Positions 34,794-43,082 of a DNA stretch of 64,000 nucleotides are shown piece after piece. Made by a program: the position numbers and the translations under genes. The notes under the pieces are model-generated. The model did not search any database. It was given only the letters and a program-made list of their open reading frames with translations, and was not told where the DNA came from. The DNA is from Tellurirhabdus rosea (GTDB taxonomy: Bacteria; Bacteroidota; Bacteroidia; Cytophagales; Spirosomataceae), in NCBI RefSeq assembly GCF_026278345.1, contig NZ_CP111085.1:1562001-1626000 (forward strand). The letters are read 5' to 3'. Numbering within the stretch: the first letter of the stretch is position 1; each line of letters begins with the position of its first letter.

Positions 34794-34845
34794 AAAATTG
34801 ATTGTGTAAACGGCACCGGATGGCCCGGCCCCGCAGACGGCTGTC

Positions 34846-37242
34846 TTACAGTTTGTAGGCGATCGTGGCCGAGTACTGACGCGGCGCAATCGGGTTCACG
34901 CTGTTGTCGTCGTGGACGTTGTACGTCAGCTTGTTGAGCAGGTTCGACACTTTTACCCGGACCGACAGGCGGTTGAGCGTATACCCCGCCGAAGCGTCGA
35001 ACTGGAAGTAGTTCGGCAGCGCCATCAGCTTGAAGGCATCGTTTTTCACCGTCAGGCGGGTCGAACGGCCCGCGACGCGGTCGCCGAAGTAGAAGGTCGT
35101 GAAGCCCACGTTCAGGCCTTTCAGGAAGTTGTCGGACACGGTGTAGAACAGGCTGGCGTTGGCCGTGTGCTGCGGGTTGTAGCGCAGGCGGCTGCCCACG
35201 ATGTAGATGTTGCTTCGGGTGTAGCGCGTGTCGTTGTAGCTGTAACCGCCCACGAACGAGAAGCCCCGGTAGGGTTTGCTCATCAGGTCCACCTCGATTC
35301 CTTTGCTGGTCACTTCACCGGCCAGTTCCTGCGCATTCGGGTAGGTCGCGTTGGCCGGAACGACCGTCTGCGCGAGGTTGCTGTTCACGATGCGGTAGAG
35401 CGTCACGTTGGCCGACAGCAGGCCGTCGAACAGTTCGTTCTTGGCCCCCACTTCGTACTGGTTGATGAACGAGACCGGCAGCGCGTTGCCCGTCACGTCG
35501 ATGCCCGCATTCTGCACGAAGGAGTTGGCGTAGCTGGCAAAGATCGACATCGTTTTCAGCGGCTGGTAAACCAGGCCGAAGCGCGGCGTGAAGGCCCCGT
35601 CGAAGTAGTCCGTCTCGACGGCTTTCTGCGTCGAATAGGTGTACACTTCGCTCACCCGCTGCTGGTAGCTATACCGAACGCCGGCCAGCACTTTCAGTTT
35701 TTCGGAGAGCGCGATCAAATCCTGAACGTACACGCCTACCCGGTTGATGGGGCTCTTGGTCAGCGTGTTCCGGTTCAGCGACGGAATGTCGGCCCGCTGC
35801 TTGTATTCGTTCGGGTTGTAAATGTTGATGGAGTCGTAGCGGGCAATGGGGCTGTAGGCGGTCGTGGCCGTGAAATATCGGTCGGCATCGGCCCCAAACA
35901 GGAAGGTGTGTTTGATCGGCCCCGTGGCAAACTGGCCGTTCAGGTCGATCTGGCCGAGGTAGTAATCTTCCTCCACCTGGCTGCGCTGCAGACCGCGAAT
36001 CCATTTGCCACTGGCCTGAATCATCTGACCCGAAGCGTTGGGGCGGGTCGTGCCGAAGAGGTCGTTGCTATACGTCTGGTACGAACCGACCGCGCGGATG
36101 TTCCACGCCCGGCTGAAGCGGTGCGTGATGGTGGTGGTTACGCCTTTCTGCTCGGTTTTGTTGTAGGACCATTCGGCCCCGATGAAGCGGCCGCGCGGCA
36201 CGTTGGGAATCGTGTAGTTGATGGCACCGATGCCGTAGTCCAGCGTCCGGGTGTCTTTCAGGTAATCGCCTTCGACGAGGATGTCCGTTTTCTCACCGGC
36301 TTTGATCAGAAACGACGGGTTGATGTAGAAGCGTTCGGAGTTGACCACGTCGCGGAAGCTGTTGCCCCGTTCGTAGCTGGTGTTGATGCGGTAGGCGATT
36401 TTGTCGCTGTTGTTGAAGGCGCCGTAAATGTCCAGCGACGGCTTGTAGAATCCGAAGCTGCCCGTGCGGAGCGAAATCTGTCCGCCGTTAGCGAATTGGG
36501 GCTTTTTGGTGACCAGGTTGATTACCCCGCCCGGCCCGACGTTTCCGTACAGAATGGCGTTGGAGCCTTTCATGACTTCGACGCGCTCAATGCCGCTCAT
36601 TTCCGGAAAAATGCCGTTGTTGAAACGGGAACCGTTCTTGAAGGTGTTGTTGCTGTTGAAAGCAAAGCCCCGGCCGGCCAGTTCTTCCTGCGTGCCGCCC
36701 GTGTTGCCCATCTGGTACACGCCGTTGATGTTCAGCAGGGCATCGCTCAGGCGGAGGACCTGCTGCTGTTCCAGAATTTCTTTGCCGACTATGGTGATGC
36801 TCTGCGGCAGGTCCATCGGCTTGATGGCGATTTTGCCGATTGTCACCGGCTCTTCGTTGATGTTCCGGCGACCGCGAATCATCACTTCTGTGAGCTGGCG
36901 GGCGTTTTCCTGCAGGCTGATGTTGGCCTCCACGGTCTGCCCGGCCCCGACGGCGACGGACACTTCGGAATCCTGCATGCCCACGAAGCTGACCACAACT
37001 GTGTACTGGCCTTCTTTCAGTCCTTTCAGCAGGTAGCTGCCGTCTTCGGCGGTTACCGTGCCCCGGTTGGTATTTTTGAGAATGACGTTAACGTAAGCGG
37101 CGGGCTGACCATCGACCGTGATTACCTTGCCGCGGATGCTGCCGCCCGGAGCGTCGTCGTCGTTAGCAAAACTAGTAAAAGCGGTCAATACCAGGAGAAA
37201 ACAGGAAAGAAGAACGTTACAGAAGCGTACACGTGTGGGCAT
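34846..37242 (-). CDS. TonB-dependent siderophore-type receptor
   Basis: 798 residues. Signal peptide to about 26, a CarboxypepD_reg-like domain (GGSIRGKVITVDGQPAAYVNVILKN), then a plug of the siderophore-receptor kind: DLPQSITIVGKEILEQQQVLRLSDALLNINGVYQ and IERVEVMKGSNAILYGNVGPGGVINLVTKKP. The barrel ends in ATIAYKL. The plug wording matches FoxA/FhuE/FpvA-type ferric-siderophore receptors, fitting iron uptake. The promoter is flanked by paired operator-like boxes, as expected for an iron-regulated gene. Confidence 0.88.
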   Translation of the reverse strand: MPTRVRFCNVLLSCFLLVLTAFTSFANDDDAPGGSIRGKVITVDGQPAAYVNVILKNTNRGTVTAEDGSYLLKGLKEGQYTVVVSFVGMQDSEVSVAVGAGQTVEANISLQENARQLTEVMIRGRRNINEEPVTIGKIAIKPMDLPQSITIVGKEILEQQQVLRLSDALLNINGVYQMGNTGGTQEELAGRGFAFNSNNTFKNGSRFNNGIFPEMSGIERVEVMKGSNAILYGNVGPGGVINLVTKKPQFANGGQISLRTGSFGFYKPSLDIYGAFNNSDKIAYRINTSYERGNSFRDVVNSERFYINPSFLIKAGEKTDILVEGDYLKDTRTLDYGIGAINYTIPNVPRGRFIGAEWSYNKTEQKGVTTTITHRFSRAWNIRAVGSYQTYSNDLFGTTRPNASGQMIQASGKWIRGLQRSQVEEDYYLGQIDLNGQFATGPIKHTFLFGADADRYFTATTAYSPIARYDSINIYNPNEYKQRADIPSLNRNTLTKSPINRVGVYVQDLIALSEKLKVLAGVRYSYQQRVSEVYTYSTQKAVETDYFDGAFTPRFGLVYQPLKTMSIFASYANSFVQNAGIDVTGNALPVSFINQYEVGAKNELFDGLLSANVTLYRIVNSNLAQTVVPANATYPNAQELAGEVTSKGIEVDLMSKPYRGFSFVGGYSYNDTRYTRSNIYIVGSRLRYNPQHTANASLFYTVSDNFLKGLNVGFTTFYFGDRVAGRSTRLTVKNDAFKLMALPNYFQFDASAGYTLNRLSVRVKVSNLLNKLTYNVHDDNSVNPIAPRQYSATIAYKL

Positions 37243-37263
37243 TCCGGTAGGTAGCTTTGGTTA

Positions 37264-37313
37264 TTTAGATTAATTTTAAACAAAGGTAAGAGTCAGTTTA
37301 GATTCATTCCAAA
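37264..37313 (-). promoter_or_regulatory. Siderophore receptor promoter flanked by two Fur-like boxes
   Basis: The minus strand reads TTTG (37313-37310), N21, TACCTTTG (37288-37281), a perfect Bacteroidota promoter about 40 nt before the ATG. Two 17-bp boxes of the same sequence class lie in it: TTTAGATTCATTCCAAA (37297-37313, over -33 and spacer) and TTTAGATTAATTTTAAA (37264-37280, just past -7). They agree at 14 of 17 positions, are each partly palindromic, and are 33 bp apart. Binding there would block polymerase; Fur is the obvious candidate. Confidence 0.65.
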
Positions 37314-37375
37314 TAAAAACGCATTTATTTCCCTGATTTTTGTCATAGCGGGCGACTGTCGCTTTACATTTGTTT

Positions 37376-38425
37376 ATGGTTCGTAAAATCTTGCTGCTCC
37401 TGTTGGGAGTATGTCTGGCTGTCGGAATCTGGCAGCGGGAGTTGATCAGTTACGGCTGGATGCAGGCCCGGGGCCAGCTGCGCATTCTGTGGAATACCCG
37501 CCCCGTGGAGGAGGTGCTGGCGGACCCGTCCTTTCCGGATTCGCTGAAACAGAATATCCGTCTGATTCAGGAAATCCGGCAGTTTACCGTCGATTCCATC
37601 GGCCTGAATCCGTCGAAAAGCTACACAAGCCTGTACGACCAGCAGGGCAGGCCGATTCTGTGGGTCGTGGTCGCGGCAGAGAAATATCAGCTACGGGCGA
37701 AGGAATGGTCGTTTCCGGTCATCGGGACGTTTGCCTACAAAGGCTTTTTCGAGAAGGACCGGGCCGATGCCGAACAGAAAGCGCTGACGCGCCAGGGGTA
37801 CGATACCCGCCTCAACGAAGTCTCCGCCTGGTCGACGCTCGGGTTTCTGAGCGACCCCATTCTGTCGTCCATGCTGACCCGCAGCGAGGGGCGGCTGGCA
37901 GAATTGATTATTCACGAACTCACACACGGCACGCTGTTTGTAAAGGATAATCTGGAGTACAACGAGAACCTGGCCGATTTTGTCGGGGAGTACGGCGCGC
38001 TGCGGTTTCTGGCCCAGAAATACGGGACGGATTCAGCTCCTTACCGGGCTTATCTGGCTGAGAAAGAATACAATGAACGATATGATGAGCATATTTTTCG
38101 CGGAACCCGGAAACTTGACAGCCTGTATCGGACGTTTACTCCACAGATGAATGAGGCGTTTCGGGAGACCGGCAAGTGGTCGCTGATTCAGGAGATCGTC
38201 GATTCGGTGGATACGCTGGACGCGGGCTTCAGGCGGCAAAATAGTCGCCCGGTCCCTAAAAAGCGGCGATTCAGCCAACAATCGCTACCCAATAATGCTT
38301 ATTTTATCGCATATTCGACCTACCGGCAGCAGCAGAATCGCTTTCGGGAGGAATTCGAAAAAAGGTTTAGATCGAATTTCAAGAACTATTTAACATACCT
38401 GAAGAAGACGTATCCGTCGTTATAA
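37376..38425 (+). CDS. Predicted zinc aminopeptidase (PF10023/COG4324 type)
   Basis: 349 residues from ATG 37376; a TTG two codons upstream is less likely. One N-terminal membrane helix (ILLLLLGVCLAVGIW) anchors it. Family features: ISYGWMQARGQLRILWNTRPVEEVL, FPVIGTFAYKGFFEKDRADAEQKALTRQGYDT, and the zinc site ELIIHELTHGTLFVKDN followed by ENLADFVGEYGA, i.e. His-Glu-x-x-His with a downstream Glu. Aminopeptidase activity is predicted for the family, not well characterised. It is followed 27 bp later by the DUF3108 gene. Confidence 0.8.
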   Translation: MVRKILLLLLGVCLAVGIWQRELISYGWMQARGQLRILWNTRPVEEVLADPSFPDSLKQNIRLIQEIRQFTVDSIGLNPSKSYTSLYDQQGRPILWVVVAAEKYQLRAKEWSFPVIGTFAYKGFFEKDRADAEQKALTRQGYDTRLNEVSAWSTLGFLSDPILSSMLTRSEGRLAELIIHELTHGTLFVKDNLEYNENLADFVGEYGALRFLAQKYGTDSAPYRAYLAEKEYNERYDEHIFRGTRKLDSLYRTFTPQMNEAFRETGKWSLIQEIVDSVDTLDAGFRRQNSRPVPKKRRFSQQSLPNNAYFIAYSTYRQQQNRFREEFEKRFRSNFKNYLTYLKKTYPSL

Positions 38426-38452
38426 CTTTCGACCTTCGTCTGACGAGTGGCT

Positions 38453-39250
38453 ATGAGAAAAGTAATTGCCATCCTGTTTTTTCTGGGAGCCGTAACGCTG
38501 GCGAATACGGCCTTTGCGCCGCAGCATACCTACCGCCGGGTAGTGAACAACAGCTTCGGACCGGGCGAACACCTGGAATACAAAGTGCATTACGGCTTTC
38601 TGAATGCCGCCGAAGCGACCGTTGATGTGGCTCCCTCGTTTTATAAGGTCAACGAACGCCCCTGCTACCGGGTGAACGTCTACGGCCGCACCGTCGGGGC
38701 CTTCGACCTCGTGACGCGCATCCGCGACACCTGGCGTTCGTACATCGATACGTCGGCCATTCTGCCCCAGAAGTTCTACGTCAACATTCAGGAAGGCAAC
38801 CACCGCAAGGAGGAGAACATTACTTTCAACCACGGCACCAATACCGTCCGGGCGGAGGAACGCACGGAGAAAAATACTTTCCGGGTACCCGAAAACGTCC
38901 ACGACGTAATCAGCGGCTACTATTTCCTGCGCACCATCGAGTTCAACCGCCTGTCGGTCGGCCAGACGGTCGAAGTGCCGGCTTTTTTCGACGACGAGAT
39001 TTACAACATGAAGGTCCGGTACCGGGGCAAAGACGTTATTAAAACCAAATTCGGCCGCATCAACGTCATCAAGCTGAACCCGATCATGCCGCCCAACAAG
39101 CTTTTCAAAGGCGAAGATGCCATCCGCATCTGGGTCTCCGACGATGTCAATAAAGTGCCCGTCAAGGTGGAAGTCGACCTCTGGGTTGGGGCGATGGAAA
39201 TGGACATCAAAAAGCACAAGGGCCTGCGCAGCGATCTAAAATTTTATTAA
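38453..39250 (+). CDS. DUF3108 domain protein
   Basis: 265 residues from ATG 38453; a GTG two codons earlier is the alternative. Signal peptide ends NTAFAPQ. The DUF3108 body starts at GEHLEYKVHYGFLNAAEATVDV and contains VPENVHDVISGYYFLRTIEFNRLSVGQTVEVPAFFDDEIYNMKVRYRGKDVIKTKFG. It is a periplasmic beta-rich fold of unknown function, frequent in Gram-negatives. Likely co-transcribed with the aminopeptidase gene and ended by the hairpin at 39257. Confidence 0.85.
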   Translation: MRKVIAILFFLGAVTLANTAFAPQHTYRRVVNNSFGPGEHLEYKVHYGFLNAAEATVDVAPSFYKVNERPCYRVNVYGRTVGAFDLVTRIRDTWRSYIDTSAILPQKFYVNIQEGNHRKEENITFNHGTNTVRAEERTEKNTFRVPENVHDVISGYYFLRTIEFNRLSVGQTVEVPAFFDDEIYNMKVRYRGKDVIKTKFGRINVIKLNPIMPPNKLFKGEDAIRIWVSDDVNKVPVKVEVDLWVGAMEMDIKKHKGLRSDLKFY

Positions 39251-39256
39251 TTCTTT

Positions 39257-39281
39257 CCGTGCCCCGACTTTCGGGGCACGG
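39257..39281. terminator. Hairpin terminator
   Basis: CCGTGCCCCGA (39257-39267), loop CTT, TCGGGGCACGG (39271-39281), between the convergent DUF3108 and acetyltransferase genes. Confidence 0.8.
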
Positions 39282-39296
39282 TCGTTTACAGGCTGG

Positions 39297-40268
39297 CTAA
39301 CTCCGTCGCAGCCGGGCCAGCAGACGGCCCACCGCCCAGGCTCCCCGCTCCCAGCGCACCTCCGAATACGGCCTAGTTTCGCCGCCGAAACTCCCGTAAT
39401 ACGCCTGCACCGTTTCGGCCCCTTCGGGCGGACTTTCAAAGTCAAATTCTGCGTCCTGCCCGGCGAACTCGCCAAAAACCCGGTTCAGCAGCCACAGCCG
39501 CCCCTGCTTTCGTCGCCCGACCGGACTCGCCCCGTTGAAAAGGTAGACGATCCGTCCGCCATCCCGGACAAACAGGCAGCCCGCCTCGCGTTGCCCGTCC
39601 AGTTCGGCAAACCAGAGGTCGGCCATGCCTCGTTTCTGCAGTTCGTCCACCGCCCGAACGAGCCGGTCGTACAGGGTCAGGTCCAGCCGCGCGTACTGCT
39701 GTGTGGCCCCCGCTTCGTTATGCGACCGGTGAAGCGCAATCAGCGCCCGCATGTCGGTACTGGCGGCCAGCGCCCAGCCCGTGTTGCGGGCTCGGTTGAG
39801 GTTTGTTTTCCGGTCGGTGGCAAACTGCTGCCGCAGCATTTGGTAAGGGCGATTCAGCGGAAGCACGTGATTTTCCCGGACCCGCCGCTTCAGATCGGAG
39901 GGAAAGCGGACGGTCGTTTCGTTATGTTCGTTGAAACGATAAGACATCACCCGCCCAAACCGGCTTTTCAGTTTGCTCAGAAAAGGGAGAAAGAGCGCTT
40001 CCACGGCCACGCCGGGCAGGCTGAAAATGCCCAGCTGCGGGCAGAAATCGGGCTGACGCACATACGCAATGCCGTATGCTCTCCGGAGCGGCACCGGCAT
40101 CACGGCCCGGTATTCGCCCTGCTCCTCCACAACCAGACCGCACCATTCGGGTGCCACGGCATCGAGATACCACGAATAAGCGTAAAAAAGACGCTGCACC
40201 GACCCGGCCACGCAGGCATCCCAGCGCGCACTGTCGATCCGGTGGCGACGGAGGTATCGGACGTTCAT
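39297..40268 (-). CDS. GNAT/FemAB-like acyltransferase fold protein, copy 2
   Basis: 323 residues. The architecture is that of FemAB-like (Acetyltransf_6) proteins: an N-terminal GNAT-like half with YAYSWYLDAVAPEWCGLVV and VMPVPLRRAYGIAYVRQPDFCPQLG, then a second half with LHRSHNEAGATQQYARLDLTLYDRLVRAVDELQKRGMADLWFAELDGQREAGCLFVRDGGRIVYLFNGASPVGRRKQG. It is paralogous to the gene at 40265, which it overlaps by four bases (ATGA), so the two are translationally coupled. Acyl or aminoacyl transfer to an unknown acceptor is inferred. Confidence 0.75.
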   Translation of the reverse strand: MNVRYLRRHRIDSARWDACVAGSVQRLFYAYSWYLDAVAPEWCGLVVEEQGEYRAVMPVPLRRAYGIAYVRQPDFCPQLGIFSLPGVAVEALFLPFLSKLKSRFGRVMSYRFNEHNETTVRFPSDLKRRVRENHVLPLNRPYQMLRQQFATDRKTNLNRARNTGWALAASTDMRALIALHRSHNEAGATQQYARLDLTLYDRLVRAVDELQKRGMADLWFAELDGQREAGCLFVRDGGRIVYLFNGASPVGRRKQGRLWLLNRVFGEFAGQDAEFDFESPPEGAETVQAYYGSFGGETRPYSEVRWERGAWAVGRLLARLRRS

Positions 40269-41218
40269 GACCTGACCAGAAATCGGTGAATGCTTTTTTT
40301 ACAGGCATGCAGCGCCCGAATGCCAGCCGGAAGCCGGTTGTAGCTCAGTCGTCCGAAGGGTTCGGCCACGGCGCCAAACTCCCGGTTAAACCGCGCCAGA
40401 CTTTCGACTTCCGGGCTTTCAAAATCGAGCCATACCGCCCGACCGGCGTTTTCCCGAATCACCTGATCCAGCAGAACCATCCGGGCGTTTGCCCGTCGCC
40501 CGAGCGGACTGGCGGCGCAGAAGAGGTGAATGATGCGTCGCTCATCGTGCAGAAACAGGCTCCCCGCTTCGGGTTCGCCCCCGTAATGCGCCATTCGGAT
40601 CTGGGCCATTCCCCTTTCCAGGCAGGCGTCGGTCAGTCGCCGCAGGATCTGCCCCGCTTGCGGGTCAATGCGGCCAATAGAAACGGTATTATGTTTTACA
40701 AACAAGTCAAAAAGCGGCCCAATGTGGTCGGTGGTGGTCATTTCCCAACCGGATAGCAGCCCGGCCTTGTTCAGGTGGTGGCGCCGTCCGCGGGAATATC
40801 CGTTTCGCAGGGCTTCGTAGGGCCGGTTCAGGTTCAGAATATGATTGGTCCGTGGAGTCAGGTCCGCCGCTAATTCCGCCGCATTACCGGCATGAAAAGG
40901 ATAAGCTGGCACGTAGCGAAAATGCTGAGTAAGACAGATCAGAAATGGCTGAAGTTCGGCCGCATCCGGCGATTTTCCGTCGGCAAAGACGCCCAGTTGA
41001 TGGCAAAAAAGCGGCTGCATCACCGCCTTCCAGCCGTAGCGTCGACGCAGGGGCAACGGCATGACGCTTTCGTAATCGCCCTTCACCAGACACGCCCAAT
41101 CCGGCGAAACCGCGTCCAGATACCAGGAAAACGCATAGATAATCCGGTCCGGCGAGCCCGCCATACAACGGTCGTAAGCCAGCAGGTCAAGCGCCTCGCG
41201 CGCCACCAGACGAACCAT
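40265..41218 (-). CDS. GNAT/FemAB-like acyltransferase fold protein, copy 1
   Basis: 317 residues, first gene of the tandem pair. It shares with copy 2 the order of motifs: IIYAFSWYLDAVSPDWACLVKGDYESVMPLPLRRRYGWKAVMQPLFCHQLGVF, then NHILNLNRPYEALRNGYSRGRRHHLNKA and AGSLFLHDERRIIHLFCAASPLGRRANARMVLLDQVI. The pair is clearly a duplication but has diverged widely, so different substrates are possible. It lies directly downstream of dnaA, separated by a palindromic element. Confidence 0.75.
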   Translation of the reverse strand: MVRLVAREALDLLAYDRCMAGSPDRIIYAFSWYLDAVSPDWACLVKGDYESVMPLPLRRRYGWKAVMQPLFCHQLGVFADGKSPDAAELQPFLICLTQHFRYVPAYPFHAGNAAELAADLTPRTNHILNLNRPYEALRNGYSRGRRHHLNKAGLLSGWEMTTTDHIGPLFDLFVKHNTVSIGRIDPQAGQILRRLTDACLERGMAQIRMAHYGGEPEAGSLFLHDERRIIHLFCAASPLGRRANARMVLLDQVIRENAGRAVWLDFESPEVESLARFNREFGAVAEPFGRLSYNRLPAGIRALHACKKSIHRFLVRS

Positions 41219-41223
41219 GATGG

Positions 41224-41307
41224 AGTTGAGAGTTAAAAGTTATGAGTTATAAGTTGTTCACCGTAAAAACGAGCGCTGCCTCAACTCATAACTCTTAACT
41301 TATAACT
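41224..41307. repeat. Palindromic short-unit element, AAGTTATGAG type
   Basis: The left arm (41224-41256) and right arm (41281-41307) are built of related units AGTTATGAG / AGTTATAAG / AGTTAAGAG and pair with slippage. The dnaA stop codon (TAG, 41308-41306) overlaps the outer end of the right arm. Confidence 0.85.
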
Positions 41308-42736
41308 ATTTGAGTATGGCTTTGAGGCGGTCGACGACGTCGCGGGTCTGGGGGTCGTTGCCGGTCAGGTCGCTGATGGTCTGGATGGCGTGAATCACCG
41401 TGCTGTGGTCGCGGCCGCCGAAATGGTAGCCGATGGATTTCAGCGACAGCTCCGTTTTTTCCTTCGCCAGAAACATCGCAATCTGACGCGGATACACCAG
41501 TTCTTTCTTCCGACTTTTGCCTTTCAGGTCCGCCAGGGTCACTTTAAACATGTCGGCTACGGCCTCCTGCACCGAATCGACGGTTACTTCCTTGTCCGTA
41601 TCGACAACGATGTTCCGCAGCACGTTCCGGGCCAGGTCGAGGTCGATATCGCGGCGGGTCAGCGAGGCCTGGGCCATCAGCGAGACAATCACGCCTTCCA
41701 GTTCACGGACGTTGGTGTTGATGCTGTGGGCAAGGTACTCGATGACGTTGTAATCGATGTAAACCCCCTCCGACTGGAGCTTTTTCTGAATAATGGCAAT
41801 CCGCGTTTCGAGGTCCGGCTGCTGCAAATCCGCCGAAAGGCCCCATTTGAAACGCGACAGCAGCCGGTCCTGCAACCCCTGCAAGTCGCGCGGGGCTCGG
41901 TCGGAAGTCATGATGATCTGCTTGCCCGACTGGTGGAGGTGGTTGAAAATATGGAAAAACGTCTCCTGCGTCTTTTCTTTCCCCGCCAGAAACTGAATAT
42001 CGTCGATAATCAGCACACCGACCTGCATGTAAAAGCTGCTGAAATCCCGCAGTGTGTCGGTACGGATGGCGTTGATGAACTGGTTGGTGAACTTCTCCGA
42101 GGAGACGTAGAGGACAAATTTATCCCGGTCGTTATTCTTGATGTAATTCCCGATGGCCTGCACCAGGTGCGTCTTGCCGAGTCCGACGCCGCCGTAGATC
42201 ATCAGCGGGTTGAACGAGGTGACGCCCGGCCGCTGGGCCACGGCATATCCCGCCGAACGGCCAAGGCGGTTACAGTCGCCCTCCACAAAATTGTCGAAGG
42301 TGTAGGTGGCGTTGAGGTACGAATCGAGCTGGAGCGAGTCCAGATCCTTCATCTGGAACGGACTCTTGATGTCGGCGTCGATCTTGTCGGGCTTGGCCGT
42401 CTGCGGCGTTTTAGCGGGCGGCACGGCGTAGCCCATCGGCGGCTGGCGTTCGTCGCCCTGGTCTACGATGATGGAGTACAGCAGTTCACCCTCGGGGCCG
42501 AGGGCATAGTCGAGGGCTTTCCGCAGGTTATGGACATAGTTCTCCTCCAGCCATTCGTAGAAAAACTGGCTTGGCACCTGAATAGTCAGTTCCTTACCTT
42601 GCAGGCGCAGAGGAACAATCGGCTCGAACCAGGTTTTGAAGCTCTGTTCGGGAATGCTCTCCCTGATCACCTGCAGGCAGCGGTTCCAGACCGTCACGGC
42701 TTCGCGCTGAATGCTGGGAGATACGGGTACGTTCAC
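41306..42736 (-). CDS. dnaA: Chromosomal replication initiator DnaA
   Basis: 476 residues. Domain I (VWNRCLQVIRESIPEQSFKTWFEPI) is followed by a variable linker, then domain III with Walker A YGGVGLGKTHLVQAIG, Walker B VLIIDDIQFLAGKEKTQETFF and sensor motifs. Domain IV carries the DNA-binding KELVYPRQIAMFLAKEKTELSLKSIGYHFGGRDHSTVIHAIQTI. It opens the origin and is autoregulatory in many bacteria. No cluster of DnaA boxes (TTATNCACA) was seen around it, so the origin is probably elsewhere. Confidence 0.97.
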   Translation of the reverse strand: MNVPVSPSIQREAVTVWNRCLQVIRESIPEQSFKTWFEPIVPLRLQGKELTIQVPSQFFYEWLEENYVHNLRKALDYALGPEGELLYSIIVDQGDERQPPMGYAVPPAKTPQTAKPDKIDADIKSPFQMKDLDSLQLDSYLNATYTFDNFVEGDCNRLGRSAGYAVAQRPGVTSFNPLMIYGGVGLGKTHLVQAIGNYIKNNDRDKFVLYVSSEKFTNQFINAIRTDTLRDFSSFYMQVGVLIIDDIQFLAGKEKTQETFFHIFNHLHQSGKQIIMTSDRAPRDLQGLQDRLLSRFKWGLSADLQQPDLETRIAIIQKKLQSEGVYIDYNVIEYLAHSINTNVRELEGVIVSLMAQASLTRRDIDLDLARNVLRNIVVDTDKEVTVDSVQEAVADMFKVTLADLKGKSRKKELVYPRQIAMFLAKEKTELSLKSIGYHFGGRDHSTVIHAIQTISDLTGNDPQTRDVVDRLKAILK

Positions 42737-42788
42737 GGTTACGGTAAAAAATTAACCTTTATGCTGTCTTTATGGCGAAAAAAGGTAA

Positions 42789-42818
42789 CAAAAGTAGGAA
42801 AAAAACTACGTACGGCAA
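42789..42818 (-). promoter_or_regulatory. Probable dnaA promoter
   Basis: On the minus strand TTG (42818-42816), 19-nt spacer, TACTTTTG (42796-42789), an exact match to TAnnTTTG. It places the start about 45 nt before the ATG. Confidence 0.6.
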
Positions 42819-42955
42819 GCTATCCCGCCTTTCCGGAAAACTTAAAAGTACGGCGATTGCGGCGGTGTGTCAATACAGCATAATCAATCATTGAAATAAT
42901 CCAACGAACCCCGCCGCACAGACTACCCGCCCGTACAGGTTGCTTTAAAAAGACC

Positions 42956-42963
42956 TAACTTTG
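42956..42963 (+). promoter_or_regulatory. -7 element before mutA
   Basis: TAACTTTG matches TAnnTTTG exactly. Transcription would begin near 42970, i.e. at the first base of the palindromic element, so that element would form the mRNA leader. No good -33 box was seen. Confidence 0.45.
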
Positions 42964-42971
42964 TCAGAAAC

Positions 42972-43073
42972 GGAATGATGGACTGGTTGATAGACGGATA
43001 GGTTGCAAGAGTGTCTGCCTGTTCAATCTATCTATCATTCAATAGATCAATCGTTCCGTCCGTCAATCATTCC
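42972..43073. repeat. Palindromic short-unit element in the mutA leader
   Basis: The left arm (42972-43005, from GGAATGATGGACTGGTTGAT) and the longer right arm (43024-43073, ending CCGTCAATCATTCC) are complementary with indels. Both are made of degenerate units such as GATTGA, GACGGA and GATAGA. It ends 10 bp before the mutA start codon. Confidence 0.75.
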
Positions 43074-43082
43074 ACAATTCCC

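Noticed and set aside
34653-34889. 78-codon minus-strand ORF overlapping the receptor 3' end
   Set aside because: It runs into the receptor gene in another frame, covers a hairpin terminator and has no protein features.
34912-37254. 780-codon open frame antisense to the siderophore receptor
   Set aside because: It is the mirror of a G+C-rich receptor gene; its protein has no recognisable domain and is rich in Arg/Val/His as expected for a shadow. The same holds for the long antisense frames at 19990-21690, 6134-7624, 25048-26601 and 41390-42883.
42737-43082. Replication origin next to dnaA
   Set aside because: No cluster of TTATNCACA boxes and no A+T-rich unwinding element; the gap is taken up by two promoters and a palindrome.
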